Positions 16,133 to 23,797 of a DNA stretch of 52,983 nt are shown here, piece by piece. Made by a program: the position numbers and the translations under genes. Source of the stretch: Paracoccaceae bacterium (GTDB lineage: Bacteria > Pseudomonadota > Alphaproteobacteria > Rhodobacterales > Rhodobacteraceae); NCBI GenBank assembly GCA_024742835.1, contig JANSXS010000018.1:1-52983 (forward strand). Reading direction: 5' to 3'. A model generated the notes under the pieces. It was not told where the DNA came from and ran no database searches. It saw only the letters and a program-made list of their open reading frames with translations. Position 1 is the stretch's first letter; each line of letters opens with the position of its first letter.

Positions 16133-17402
16133 TCTCTGCCTCCCCGTTTTCCTTCACCCACCATGTCTGGATGCAATTGTTGTGATAGATCGAGTTCTCG
16201 CCGCGCACCTCGCGCAGCTGCGCCTTGGTGGGCTGCACATAGCCGGTGTCGTCATGGGCGCGGCTTTGCAACAGCATTTCGCTCCCGTCCCACTCGATAT
16301 CGAGATAGAACCGCGACAGCGCCTTGGTGTCGCCTTCCTTGGCCAGCCGCGCCTGCGTCCAGCTCACGCCGCCATCGGTGGACACGTCCACGCGGGTAAT
16401 GGCGCCCCGGCCCGACCACGCCAGTCCGGTGATGACAAGCGGTCCGGGGCCATGGGTGATGGGGGATTGTGGCGAGGGAGAAGTCACCACAGATTTCGCA
16501 TCCATCTCCCATGTCCACTTGCGGCTTGTTCCATCCGCAAGCGTATCGGTATACTTGGAGGTTTCCTCGCGGCTTTCGGTCGGGCCATCCTTGACCTCGA
16601 CGCGGCGCAGCCACTTGACCCACATGTTGCCTTCCCAACCCGGCACGACCAGACGCACAGGATAGCCATGCTCCTTGCGCAGCGCCTCGCCATTGGCCTT
16701 GAACGCCACCAAACAATCGTCCAGCGCCTTTTCCATCGGGATCGAGCGACCATTCGAAGACGCGTCCGCGCCCTCGACATAGATCCACTTGTCGCTCAGG
16801 TCGCCCGCGGCCTCCAGGCCCGCCTCTTCCAGCAGGGTCCGCAGGGTAACGCCGGAATACTCCATGTTATGGATCATCCCATGCGTGAACTGGGCACCAT
16901 TCAACTGTGCGCCGGCCCATTCCATGCCGGTGTTCGCCGCGCATTCGCAGAAATAGACGTGGTTTTCACGCGGGAACCGCTCCAGGTCGGCATAGCTAAA
17001 GACCAGCGGCTGGTCCACCAGCCCGTTGATCATCAACCGGTAATCTTCCTTCTTGAGTTCGATCGCGCCCGAATGGTGCCGCTCAAAGGCGCAGCCCTGC
17101 GGCGTGATCGTGCCATCCAGCGCGTGGATCGGCGTGAAGTTGATCGAGCTTGTCGTGTCGGCGGTCAGCCATTCCACGTTGCGGCGCACCACGTCGCTCT
17201 CGTACTCGATGGGCATACCATACGGTGCCGCATCTACCGGGTCGCCAAAACCGCTGGCCCAGTCCTGTACCTCGGTGATCAACGGCTCCGGCCCGTCCGC
17301 CGCGCGTGCCATCGCACCCCCGGCCACGGCCCCGCCCGCCGCCACCGCGCCCCTCAGGAACGCGCGGCGCGAAGCACCCTTCTTGCTGTTATCGGCAGTC
17401 AT
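16116..17402 (-). CDS. soxC: SoxC, sulfane dehydrogenase molybdenum subunit
   Basis: SoxC holds molybdopterin and oxidises the SoxY-bound sulfane in the periplasm, releasing electrons to SoxD. The 428-residue precursor starts MTADNSKKGASRRAFLRG, a Tat signal. The Mo-coordinating cysteine region YFCECAAN lies near residues 151-158. An N-terminal sulfite-oxidase fold is followed by the dimerisation domain (STDGGVSWTQARL, IYHNNCIQTWWVKENG). The ATG at 17402 was chosen over one at 17450 because AGGAGGT lies seven bases upstream and the Tat motif is well placed. It begins 40 bases after soxB. Confidence 0.95.
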   Translation of the reverse strand: MTADNSKKGASRRAFLRGAVAAGGAVAGGAMARAADGPEPLITEVQDWASGFGDPVDAAPYGMPIEYESDVVRRNVEWLTADTTSSINFTPIHALDGTITPQGCAFERHHSGAIELKKEDYRLMINGLVDQPLVFSYADLERFPRENHVYFCECAANTGMEWAGAQLNGAQFTHGMIHNMEYSGVTLRTLLEEAGLEAAGDLSDKWIYVEGADASSNGRSIPMEKALDDCLVAFKANGEALRKEHGYPVRLVVPGWEGNMWVKWLRRVEVKDGPTESREETSKYTDTLADGTSRKWTWEMDAKSVVTSPSPQSPITHGPGPLVITGLAWSGRGAITRVDVSTDGGVSWTQARLAKEGDTKALSRFYLDIEWDGSEMLLQSRAHDDTGYVQPTKAQLREVRGENSIYHNNCIQTWWVKENGEAENVEVS

Positions 17403-17442
17403 ATCCTTGACCTCCTCCAGATCGTTTGTTCCGCCCGGCGCC

Positions 17443-19140
17443 TCAGACACCGGTCACTTTCACATTGTCATGGCCCGGAGCCGTCACCGTGCCCATTTTG
17501 CGGATGTGGTTTTCCAACACATCCCAGACCGGCGGGCCCTCGGTGCCCTCGTTCACGCTGGCCCAACCGGCCACCACGTAATTGCGCGCCGCGTCGATCG
17601 GTTCGCCCGTGCTCAGCAGCGTCATCTCGGAAATCCGCTCGCCCTGCGGCTTGGATACATCCACCGCAAAGCCCATGCCGCCGATCCGCACCATGTCCCC
17701 GCCCTGTTGGTAATAGGGGTTGGGATTAAAGATGTTGTCGGCCACGTCTTCCAGGATCACTTTCAGGAATTCACCCGTCATTTCATTGCGGTACACCTCG
17801 GGATAGCTCATCGAGGTCACGTTCCAGATATCTTCCCGCGTGATGTCCTGACCGGGAATCAGGCTCGGCCCCCAGCGCACACCGGGGCTCATCGCGATCT
17901 CGGCGTCTCGCTCACTCAGCAGCGCGTCACAGATGACGTCATCCCACGTGCCGTTGAAATTGCCACGCCGGTACAGCGTGTCCTGCGTCGTACCAATCAC
18001 CTCTGCCATCGCGTCCTCGTAAGGCGCGCGCTGTGCGTCGATCAGGGCGGTCATGTCCTTGTCCGGCTCGATCACGTCAGAGAAGATCGGGATCAGCTTG
18101 TGCCGAAAGCCCATCATCCGCCCGTCGCGCACGTCCAGATCCACGCGGCTGACGAACTTGCCGTTCGATCCGCTGGCAACGATGATCGTCTCGCCCACCA
18201 GAACCGGTTCGGGCACCGCGTCATGGGTGTGGCCCGACAGGATCACGTCGATCCCCTCGACCCGCGATGCCATCTGCTTGTCCACGTCAAAACCGTTATG
18301 GCTCAGGATCACCACAAGGTCGGCTCCCTGGCCGCGCACCTCATTGACCACTTCCTGCATCCGCTCGTCACGAATACCAAAGCTGAAATCCGGGAACATC
18401 CAGCCCGGATTGGCGATGGGCATATAGGGGAAGGCCTGCCCGATCACCGCGATCTTGGCACCGCCGCGCTCGAAGAACTGGTAATCGGCGAATTCTTCGC
18501 TCGGCTCGTCCCATTCCGCGTCAAAGATGTTCTGGCCAAGCGCGGCAAAGGGCAGCCCCCCGACCAGCTCGCGCACGCGGTCCTGACCCAGCGTGAATTC
18601 CCAGTGGAATGTCATCGCGTCAGGCTTCAGCGCGTTCATCACGTTGACCATGTCCTGCCCTTCGGTGTGATAGCAGGTGTAAGAGCCGTGCCACGTATCC
18701 CCACCATCCAGCAAGATCGCATCGGGCCGGTCCGCGCGGATCGCGTTCACCACCGTGGCGACCCGGTCAAGCCCGCCAACACGACCGTATTCCTTCGCCA
18801 GCGACGAGAAATCCTCGTAGGTCAGCGCGTAATCAAGCGGGCTGCCATCTTCGATACCATAAGCTTTGCGGAAATCCGCGCCGGTGATATGCGGCACCTT
18901 GCCCTTGTTCGCACCTACGCCGATATTGATCTCCGGCTCGCGGAAATAGACCGGCTTGAGCTGCGCGTGAATGTCGGTGATGTGAATCAGGCTGACATTG
19001 CCGAATGTGTCGAATTCCAGAAGCTGATCCTGCGTCAGCGCCTGCTGTGCGGCCAGCTTGGCCCAGTTACCGAACCCGCTTGCGCCCACCAGCGCCGATG
19101 CGGCCATGCTCACTTGCAGAAAATCGCGGCGAGAGATCAT
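17443..19140 (-). CDS. soxB: SoxB, dimanganese sulfate thiohydrolase
   Basis: SoxB hydrolyses the terminal sulfonate from the SoxY-cysteine adduct and releases sulfate. The 565-residue precursor begins MISRRDFLQVS, a Tat signal. Metallophosphatase/5'-nucleotidase motifs are DIH (56-58), GGDTWHGS (146-153), LSHNG (279-283) and SGHTHD (302-307); a 5'-nucleotidase C-terminal domain follows. The start at 19140 was chosen over 19167 because it places the Tat motif at the N terminus and has GGAAAGG upstream. A terminator-like hairpin sits in the 103-base gap after soxA, so soxB-soxCD may be transcribed partly on its own. Confidence 0.96.
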   Translation of the reverse strand: MISRRDFLQVSMAASALVGASGFGNWAKLAAQQALTQDQLLEFDTFGNVSLIHITDIHAQLKPVYFREPEINIGVGANKGKVPHITGADFRKAYGIEDGSPLDYALTYEDFSSLAKEYGRVGGLDRVATVVNAIRADRPDAILLDGGDTWHGSYTCYHTEGQDMVNVMNALKPDAMTFHWEFTLGQDRVRELVGGLPFAALGQNIFDAEWDEPSEEFADYQFFERGGAKIAVIGQAFPYMPIANPGWMFPDFSFGIRDERMQEVVNEVRGQGADLVVILSHNGFDVDKQMASRVEGIDVILSGHTHDAVPEPVLVGETIIVASGSNGKFVSRVDLDVRDGRMMGFRHKLIPIFSDVIEPDKDMTALIDAQRAPYEDAMAEVIGTTQDTLYRRGNFNGTWDDVICDALLSERDAEIAMSPGVRWGPSLIPGQDITREDIWNVTSMSYPEVYRNEMTGEFLKVILEDVADNIFNPNPYYQQGGDMVRIGGMGFAVDVSKPQGERISEMTLLSTGEPIDAARNYVVAGWASVNEGTEGPPVWDVLENHIRKMGTVTAPGHDNVKVTGV

Positions 19141-19196
19141 GTAAGTTGCCTTTCCATCACCCGCCATTACATGCGGGAACTTGAATATATGTGCTC

Positions 19197-19231
19197 AAAG
19201 AAAACCCCGTAACCCATTACAGGCACGGGGT
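19197..19231 (-). terminator. Terminator/attenuator-like hairpin between soxA and soxB
   Basis: On the minus strand ACCCCGT (complement of 19225-19231) pairs with ACGGGGT (complement of 19204-19210) around a 14-base loop and runs into TTTCTTT. It starts 13 bases after the soxA stop codon. It could lower expression of soxBCD relative to soxXYZA or protect the upstream message. An ATTCAA half site (GAAT at 19183-19186) lies just beyond it. Confidence 0.55.
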
Positions 19232-19243
19232 AATCCAGCGTTC

Positions 19244-20095
19244 TTAGTTTCGGACCGAGGGCCCCTCGACCGACAGACCGTTGCCGCGGCTTGCGACATA
19301 AAGCTCAAGCGCGATGAACTCGGGCCCACCAGGCGTAAAGGTCTCGGCACGGGTGTCGCGCACGCAGCCCTTGAAACGCGCATGAGACGTGTTCAGCTTG
19401 GCGTTCTTGAGACGGTAGGTCGGAAACCCGTTGATCTGGCCCTGGCTCAGGTGGTCGGCGCGGATCATGTTGCCATAATTGTCCTCATGACAATTCGCAC
19501 AGCTCAGCTCAAGCTGGCCGGTGCGGGTGTAGTACAGTTCCTTGCCCCGTTCCCAGACCTCGGCCACCGGGCCGTCGATCGCCACGTTCACGGGCATCCC
19601 GCGCGACTTGGACGAAATCAACGCTTCCATGTTGGCCATCTGTCCACCCGTGTACTTGTAAGGCTCGGCCTCCATGTTCTCGGTGCGGCAGGCGTTGATC
19701 TGATGCGCCAATGTGCGCACTTCACCAGCGTCCTCATTCCACTTGGGATAAACAGCGCGGACGCCCTCCATGCTTTCGGGGCCCTCGTGGCAGCTTGCGC
19801 AGGAGTTGCCCGCCTCGCCTTCCACCTTGTTCCACTGCTCAATCCCGAGATCGACAAAGATCATGCCGGGATTGTCGAAATCATCCATTTGCAGGGCCTG
19901 CGTCTCGTCAGAGCGGAAATGCCAGCCCGACATGATCGTGTCGACACCGGTATCTTCCATGTGGGCCGGCGCCGCGGTCTTTGTCACCGCCTCGATCTCG
20001 CCATTGATCACCAGATTGTCATCATCCGCCTGGGCGAGTGCCAGTCCGGGCGCAACCACCAAAGCCGCTATGGCTGTGAGTGCTTTGAATTTCAT
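19244..20095 (-). CDS. soxA: SoxA, cytochrome c subunit of the SoxAX sulfurtransferase
   Basis: SoxA with SoxX attaches thiosulfate oxidatively to the cysteine of SoxY. The 283-residue precursor has a Sec signal ending near ALAQA. It is the dihaem type: CASCH at 99-103 and CANCH at 199-203, with Cys136 (INACRTEN) between them. Cys244 in FKGCVRDTRAE is the conserved persulfidated haem-ligating cysteine. The ATG at 20095 gives a proper signal peptide, and the longer frame to 20128 runs into the untranslated region. It follows soxZ by 68 bases. Confidence 0.95.
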   Translation of the reverse strand: MKFKALTAIAALVVAPGLALAQADDDNLVINGEIEAVTKTAAPAHMEDTGVDTIMSGWHFRSDETQALQMDDFDNPGMIFVDLGIEQWNKVEGEAGNSCASCHEGPESMEGVRAVYPKWNEDAGEVRTLAHQINACRTENMEAEPYKYTGGQMANMEALISSKSRGMPVNVAIDGPVAEVWERGKELYYTRTGQLELSCANCHEDNYGNMIRADHLSQGQINGFPTYRLKNAKLNTSHARFKGCVRDTRAETFTPGGPEFIALELYVASRGNGLSVEGPSVRN

Positions 20096-20163
20096 GTGTT
20101 GTCCTTCCTCCCTGGAACAACCCCGCATCGGACATTCCCGACGCGGGGCGCAGTGTCGCTGGC

Positions 20164-20493
20164 TCAGCCGATGCTGATCGCCTTCGTATCCGTGTAGGTC
20201 GATCCGTCGTCATCGTCCCAGACGAATTCAAACTCGCCCGCTTCGGGCACCATGGCGTCGAATTCGAAATAGGGATTGGTCGAAATCGCCGCTTTCATCT
20301 CGATATTGACCACTGTCTCGCCGTTGAACGAGCAAGTGAAATTGTTGATGATCGACTGCGGGATAACGTTGCCGTCGCTGTCCTTGCGCTGACCCGATTC
20401 CATCGGGTGGCTGATAAGGCACTTGATCGTGATCACGTCGCCAGCCGATGCCGACTTGGGGACTTTCACGCGGGGGCGTACACCTGATGCCAT
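20164..20493 (-). CDS. soxZ: SoxZ, sulfur carrier complex subunit
   Basis: SoxZ is the immunoglobulin-like partner of SoxY in the periplasmic carrier complex. The 109-residue protein has the family sequence RVKVPKSASAGDVITIKCLI near the N terminus and SHPMESGQR after it. NPYFEFDAMVPEAGEFEFVW covers the C-terminal strands. It has no signal peptide of its own, as usual: it is exported bound to SoxY, which carries a Tat signal. A GAGAGGAG site precedes the ATG. It lies 18 bases after soxY. Confidence 0.96.
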   Translation of the reverse strand: MASGVRPRVKVPKSASAGDVITIKCLISHPMESGQRKDSDGNVIPQSIINNFTCSFNGETVVNIEMKAAISTNPYFEFDAMVPEAGEFEFVWDDDDGSTYTDTKAISIG

Positions 20494-20511
20494 GTCTCTA
20501 TCTCCTCTCGC

Positions 20512-20931
20512 TTAGCCGCCGCAGCCGCCGATTGTGACTTTCACGTTCTTGGATGTGCGGGCAAAGCTGCCATCCGCCATCTTCGCCACCGCGACCACGT
20601 CCTGCGTACCCGCAAGACGGATGCGTGTCTTGGCGCGGCTTTCGCCTGCCATCGGGCCGAAATTGAACGTGCCCACACCCGGTGTCGGGTTGCCAGCGGC
20701 CAGAACCAGGATCGACGCCGCGCCATCGGCGCTGACTTCGATCGGCACGGTGTTGCCGTTCTCGGCGATTTCCGGCGCGATCAGGTCGATCCCGCCCTCA
20801 GCCACGTCAGCACCGCCGGTGAAGGCATTGATCTGGTCATCCACGGCAGAGGCCATGGCGGGCATCGGCAGGCCAGCCACCAAAAGGGCCGCGCCGCCGA
20901 CCGCCAGCGTTTCACGTCTGGTCAGTTCCAT
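20512..20931 (-). CDS. soxY: SoxY, sulfur-carrier protein with C-terminal GGCGG
   Basis: SoxY carries sulfur intermediates on the cysteine of its C-terminal swinging arm, here Cys137 in the terminal GGCGG. The 139-residue precursor has a Tat-type signal MELTRRETLAVGGAALLVAG cut near AMASA. The start was set at 20931: the GGAG site upstream gives six-base spacing to this ATG but none to the ATG at 20937. Length and C terminus match Paracoccus-type SoxY. It begins 44 bases after soxX. Confidence 0.96.
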   Translation of the reverse strand: MELTRRETLAVGGAALLVAGLPMPAMASAVDDQINAFTGGADVAEGGIDLIAPEIAENGNTVPIEVSADGAASILVLAAGNPTPGVGTFNFGPMAGESRAKTRIRLAGTQDVVAVAKMADGSFARTSKNVKVTIGGCGG

Positions 20932-20975
20932 TGTCATCTCCTTTTCTCTCGATTCCAGGGCACAAACCGCCCCGG

Positions 20976-21452
20976 TCACTCTTCTTTCTGGGCTACAAGA
21001 AAGGCCACAACGTCCTCGATCTGCTGCGCCGTCAAAAGCGGGTCCAGATCGCCCTCGGGGGCCTTGCCGGTATAGGCATTGCCGGGGCGGGTGAAGCCCT
21101 CGGTCTTGTAATAGGCGGGCATGATCGTGCCCGGGAACATCTGCTTGGCATTCGCCACGATCCCGCGCAGGTCAGCCTCTTCCCAACGATCGCCAGCCCC
21201 GTCCAGTGACGGGCCGATCTCGCCATGGAACGGCTGATCGCTCAGCGCCGATACCTGATGGCAGGCAATGCAATTGCCGATCGACTTGTTCTTCATCACC
21301 AAACCGCCGTTTTCCGGATCGCCGGGCTGACCCGTGAGGGATTGCTCGATCTCGCCGTACTCGCCGAAGGTGACAGAGGCCGGCGCAACTTCGCCGGCAA
21401 TCAGGGGCGTCGCGACAAGGGCCGCCGCCAAAGTGGTGAGTGTAATCTTCAT
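20976..21452 (-). CDS. soxX: SoxX, monohaem cytochrome c subunit of SoxAX
   Basis: SoxX is the electron-accepting haem subunit of the SoxAX complex. The 158-residue precursor has a Sec signal cut near LIAGE and a single haem site CIACH at 61-65, with the likely distal Met in PGTIMPAYY. A GGGAGGACCT site precedes the ATG. It is the first structural gene of the XYZABCDEF run. The 120-base gap to soxW holds a SqrR/SoxR-type palindrome, so this is a promoter. Confidence 0.95.
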   Translation of the reverse strand: MKITLTTLAAALVATPLIAGEVAPASVTFGEYGEIEQSLTGQPGDPENGGLVMKNKSIGNCIACHQVSALSDQPFHGEIGPSLDGAGDRWEEADLRGIVANAKQMFPGTIMPAYYKTEGFTRPGNAYTGKAPEGDLDPLLTAQQIEDVVAFLVAQKEE

Positions 21453-21529
21453 AGGTCCTCCCGTGGCTACCTGTCTCTCTTGGATAGCTCTGTATACGGT
21501 AGTTCACAGCCCCGCGATGACGCAACTAC

Positions 21530-21549
21530 AAATTCACACTTTTGAATTT
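21530..21549 (-). promoter_or_regulatory. SoxR/SqrR-type operator upstream of soxX (ATTC-N8-GAAT)
   Basis: AAATTC (21530-21535) and GAATTT (21544-21549) form a perfect 6-bp inverted repeat with an eight-base spacer. ATTC-N8-GAAT is the published operator motif of the persulfide-responsive repressor SqrR of Rhodobacter capsulatus, a close relative of SoxR. It lies 78 bases upstream of the soxX start within an AT-rich stretch. Binding by the SoxR encoded at 23413 is an inference. Confidence 0.7.
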
Positions 21550-21572
21550 TTTATTGCGTCGCTTTGACCCAT

Positions 21573-22148
21573 TTACTCTTTTTCAGCCGCGCGTTCCTGA
21601 ATTCGCCTTGCGTGGTAGCGCTGAAAATCTTCTCCGTTTTCAATATCATAGCGCTTTTCGCTCACCCATGTGAACAGGTCTAGCGTGGTCCCCTTGGCAA
21701 AGGCACCGGGCATCAGCGCGACCTGTGCCTGAGCCGCGGATTGCCCCTCTGGAACCTCTTCTGGCAAGAACAGGATTGACGGGGTGAACAGAATCCCCCA
21801 CTTGCGCGCCGCCTGTTTCTCGGCCATCTCCTCGCCGTCGAAATCGACGATTTCACGGTCGCCATGCAGGTTCAGCTGCACCACAAAGAAGTTCTCGGAA
21901 ATATACTCCGACACCGCCGGATCTGGGAAAACCTCCTCGTGCATCTTCTCGCAGTAGATGCAGCCGCGCTGCTCCACCATCAGCACCAGCCGCTTGCCCT
22001 CTGCATTGGCCTCGGCCAGATCTTCTTGCATGTCGAGAAACGTCTCGCGCATCCACGCGGTCTTGTGCAGCCCGTCATCCCCTAGTTCCGCCGCCCAAAC
22101 CGGCACCGCCATCAGCATCGCCGCCAGCGTGATCATCCATCTCTTCAT
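21573..22148 (-). CDS. soxW: SoxW, periplasmic thioredoxin
   Basis: SoxW is the periplasmic thioredoxin that receives electrons from SoxV and keeps SoxY-type thiols reduced. The 191-residue precursor has a Sec signal cut near VWAAE and the redox motif CIYC (Cys63, Cys66) in QRGCIYCEKMHEEVF. TPSILFLPEE provides the cis-proline region. The C-terminal tail (ENGEDFQRYHARRIQER) is charged and helical. It follows soxV by 25 bases. Confidence 0.93.
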   Translation of the reverse strand: MKRWMITLAAMLMAVPVWAAELGDDGLHKTAWMRETFLDMQEDLAEANAEGKRLVLMVEQRGCIYCEKMHEEVFPDPAVSEYISENFFVVQLNLHGDREIVDFDGEEMAEKQAARKWGILFTPSILFLPEEVPEGQSAAQAQVALMPGAFAKGTTLDLFTWVSEKRYDIENGEDFQRYHARRIQERAAEKE

Positions 22149-22173
22149 GTTTCAACCTCCCGATTGCGCCGCG

Positions 22174-22911
22174 TCACAGGTTGCCGAAGGACGGAAACGT
22201 CTCCAGCATCCAGAACGCGATTTCATTGATCCTGTTGGTCACCAGCAGCCCGGCAAAAACGATCAACAGAACGCCCATGACCTTTTCCACCTTACCCAGA
22301 TGCCGGCGGAATTTCTGCGCAAAGCGCAGGAACGGCTTGATGAAAAGCGCCGCCACCACGAAAGGCAGCGTCAGCCCGATTCCAAAAATCAACAGCAGGC
22401 CAAGCCCCTGCCACGCGGTGTCCTCGAAACTTGCCGTCATCACCACCGCCGTCAGCACCCCGCCCACGCAGGGCGTCCACCCGGCGGCAAAGGCAAGCCC
22501 CACCACATAGGATCCCATGATCGACATGTTCGCGGTATCGCCCGCCTGCACCTGAAATTGCCGGTCCAGAAACCCGATCCGAAACACCCCCAGAAAATGC
22601 AGCCCCATGACAAAGATGATCCCCGCCGCCACCCAGCGGAACTCCGCCTGATAGGCGCGGAATGCCTGGCTCAGCGAAAACGCGGCCGCCCCCAAAAGCA
22701 CGAACACGGTGATGATACCCAATGAGAACAGAATCGCAGACAGCACAGCGCGGCGGCGGATATCCGCTGGCAACTCGCCTGCCTCGTTCAGCGCCCCAAG
22801 GCCCGAACCGGCCATATATCCAAGGTAAAACGGCACGATTGGCAGGATGCAGGGCGAAAAAAACACCACAAGACCGCCCAAAAACGCACCCAGGAGCGAA
22901 ACATCGAACAT
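22174..22911 (-). CDS. soxV: SoxV, CcdA-family transmembrane thiol-electron carrier
   Basis: SoxV moves reducing equivalents from cytoplasmic thioredoxin to periplasmic SoxW. The 245-residue protein has about six membrane segments. The two redox cysteines lie in SPCILPIVPFYLGY (N-terminal) and AGWTPCVGGVLTAV (middle), the CcdA signature. An N-terminal MFDVSLLGAFLGGLVVFF segment begins in the membrane. It is the first gene of the minus-strand operon and is divergent from soxS across 73 bases that hold an inverted repeat. Confidence 0.94.
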   Translation of the reverse strand: MFDVSLLGAFLGGLVVFFSPCILPIVPFYLGYMAGSGLGALNEAGELPADIRRRAVLSAILFSLGIITVFVLLGAAAFSLSQAFRAYQAEFRWVAAGIIFVMGLHFLGVFRIGFLDRQFQVQAGDTANMSIMGSYVVGLAFAAGWTPCVGGVLTAVVMTASFEDTAWQGLGLLLIFGIGLTLPFVVAALFIKPFLRFAQKFRRHLGKVEKVMGVLLIVFAGLLVTNRINEIAFWMLETFPSFGNL

Positions 22912-22942
22912 GTGCGCCTTCCTTCTGTTGAACTCCGAACAT

Positions 22943-22974
22943 ATTCAAATTACATTGTATGACAACGACAATGT
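22943..22974. promoter_or_regulatory. Probable SoxR operator in the soxV/soxS divergent promoter
   Basis: A perfect 7-bp inverted repeat ACATTGT (22952-22958) / ACAATGT (22968-22974) with a nine-base spacer sits ten bases upstream of the soxS ATG. An ATTC half site (22943-22946) lies beside it but lacks the GAAT partner at N8. In related alphaproteobacteria, SoxR binds both the soxS-soxV and soxW-soxX intergenic regions, which supports an operator here. Which repeat is contacted is uncertain. Confidence 0.5.
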
Positions 22975-22984
22975 GAGAAACCCA

Positions 22985-23365
22985 ATGCCGCGCATACCGG
23001 CCCTGATCCTGTCGACAGCCCTGATCGCGCTGGCACTTGTGCCCGCGCGCGCCGCAGAATTGTTGATGGTCGAACAACAAGGCTGTCATTATTGCATCGA
23101 GTGGAAAGAAACGCTCGGCCCCATCTATCCCAAGACCCCCGAAGGCAAGTATGCACCGCTACGTATTGTGGATATCGCCGCCACCGACACGGCGGATGCG
23201 GATCTCAAGGGGCGCGTTGTGTTTACGCCCACCTTCATACTGATCGAGGACGGTCACGAAATTGACCGCCTCGAAGGCTATCCGGGCGAAGACTTCTTCT
23301 GGCCCCTGCTTGAACGGATGCTGATCCGCAGCACGGACTATTCCGCTCCGGCGGCAACAAATTGA
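22985..23365 (+). CDS. soxS: SoxS, periplasmic thioredoxin-like regulator
   Basis: SoxS is a thiol-disulfide protein that in Paracoccus activates the Sox system by keeping SoxY reduced. The 126-residue precursor starts at the ATG at 22985 with a Sec signal (MPRIPALILSTALIALALVP) and has the redox motif CHYC (Cys34, Cys37) in QQGCHYCIEWKE. TPTFILIEDGHEIDRLEGYP is the C-terminal thioredoxin portion. An in-frame upstream extension crosses the soxV promoter and was not used. Its stop overlaps the region just before soxR, forming soxSRT on the plus strand. Confidence 0.92.
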   Translation: MPRIPALILSTALIALALVPARAAELLMVEQQGCHYCIEWKETLGPIYPKTPEGKYAPLRIVDIAATDTADADLKGRVVFTPTFILIEDGHEIDRLEGYPGEDFFWPLLERMLIRSTDYSAPAATN

Positions 23366-23412
23366 ACCATAACGCGGCACCGCCCGACATTCCGAGGACA
23401 CGAGACATAGTC

Positions 23413-23766
23413 ATGGGACTTCCGGTTTTCGACAAGACGCTCGACGATGCGGAAATGGACCGCATGATGACGAATGCGACCACGGCGGCCAATTTTCTCA
23501 AGGCGATCAGCCATGAGGGGCGGCTGATGATCCTGTGTCACCTTGTGTCCGGCGAAAAATCCGTCACCGAGCTTGAAGAGCTCCTGTCGGCACGGCAAGC
23601 CGCTGTTTCCCAACAGCTTTCCCGCCTGCGGCTAGAGGGTCTGGTGACACCGCGACGCGAGGGAAAGACGATCTATTACAGCCTTTCGGATGAACGTCCT
23701 CGCCGAATCCTCGAAGTCGTGTATGATCTGTTCTGCGCGCAGGATTCGGGACCGCGCGAAATCTGA
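23413..23766 (+). CDS. soxR: SoxR, ArsR-family persulfide-type repressor
   Basis: SoxR represses sox genes until reduced sulfur compounds appear. The 117-residue winged-helix protein has ISHEGRLMILCHLVSGEKSV and the recognition region SARQAAVSQQLSRLRLEGLV. Cys42 (MILCHL) and Cys108 (DLFCAQD) match the two cysteines that form a tetrasulfide link in SqrR/BigR, so it should sense persulfides. The ATG at 23413 gives the best family length, but its ribosome site is weak, and a TTG at 23362 overlapping the soxS stop or an ATG at 23458 remain possible. Confidence 0.9.
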   Translation: MGLPVFDKTLDDAEMDRMMTNATTAANFLKAISHEGRLMILCHLVSGEKSVTELEELLSARQAAVSQQLSRLRLEGLVTPRREGKTIYYSLSDERPRRILEVVYDLFCAQDSGPREI

Positions 23767-23797
23767 CGGACCTCCCCGCGCGCAACGGGAGGATGAC

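Noticed and set aside
14993..19212. Several long plus-strand open frames (470-720 codons) antisense to soxD, soxC and soxB
   Set aside because: Each mirrors a well-supported sox gene; composition (His, Arg, Ala) is typical of GC-rich antisense frames and no domain is recognisable.
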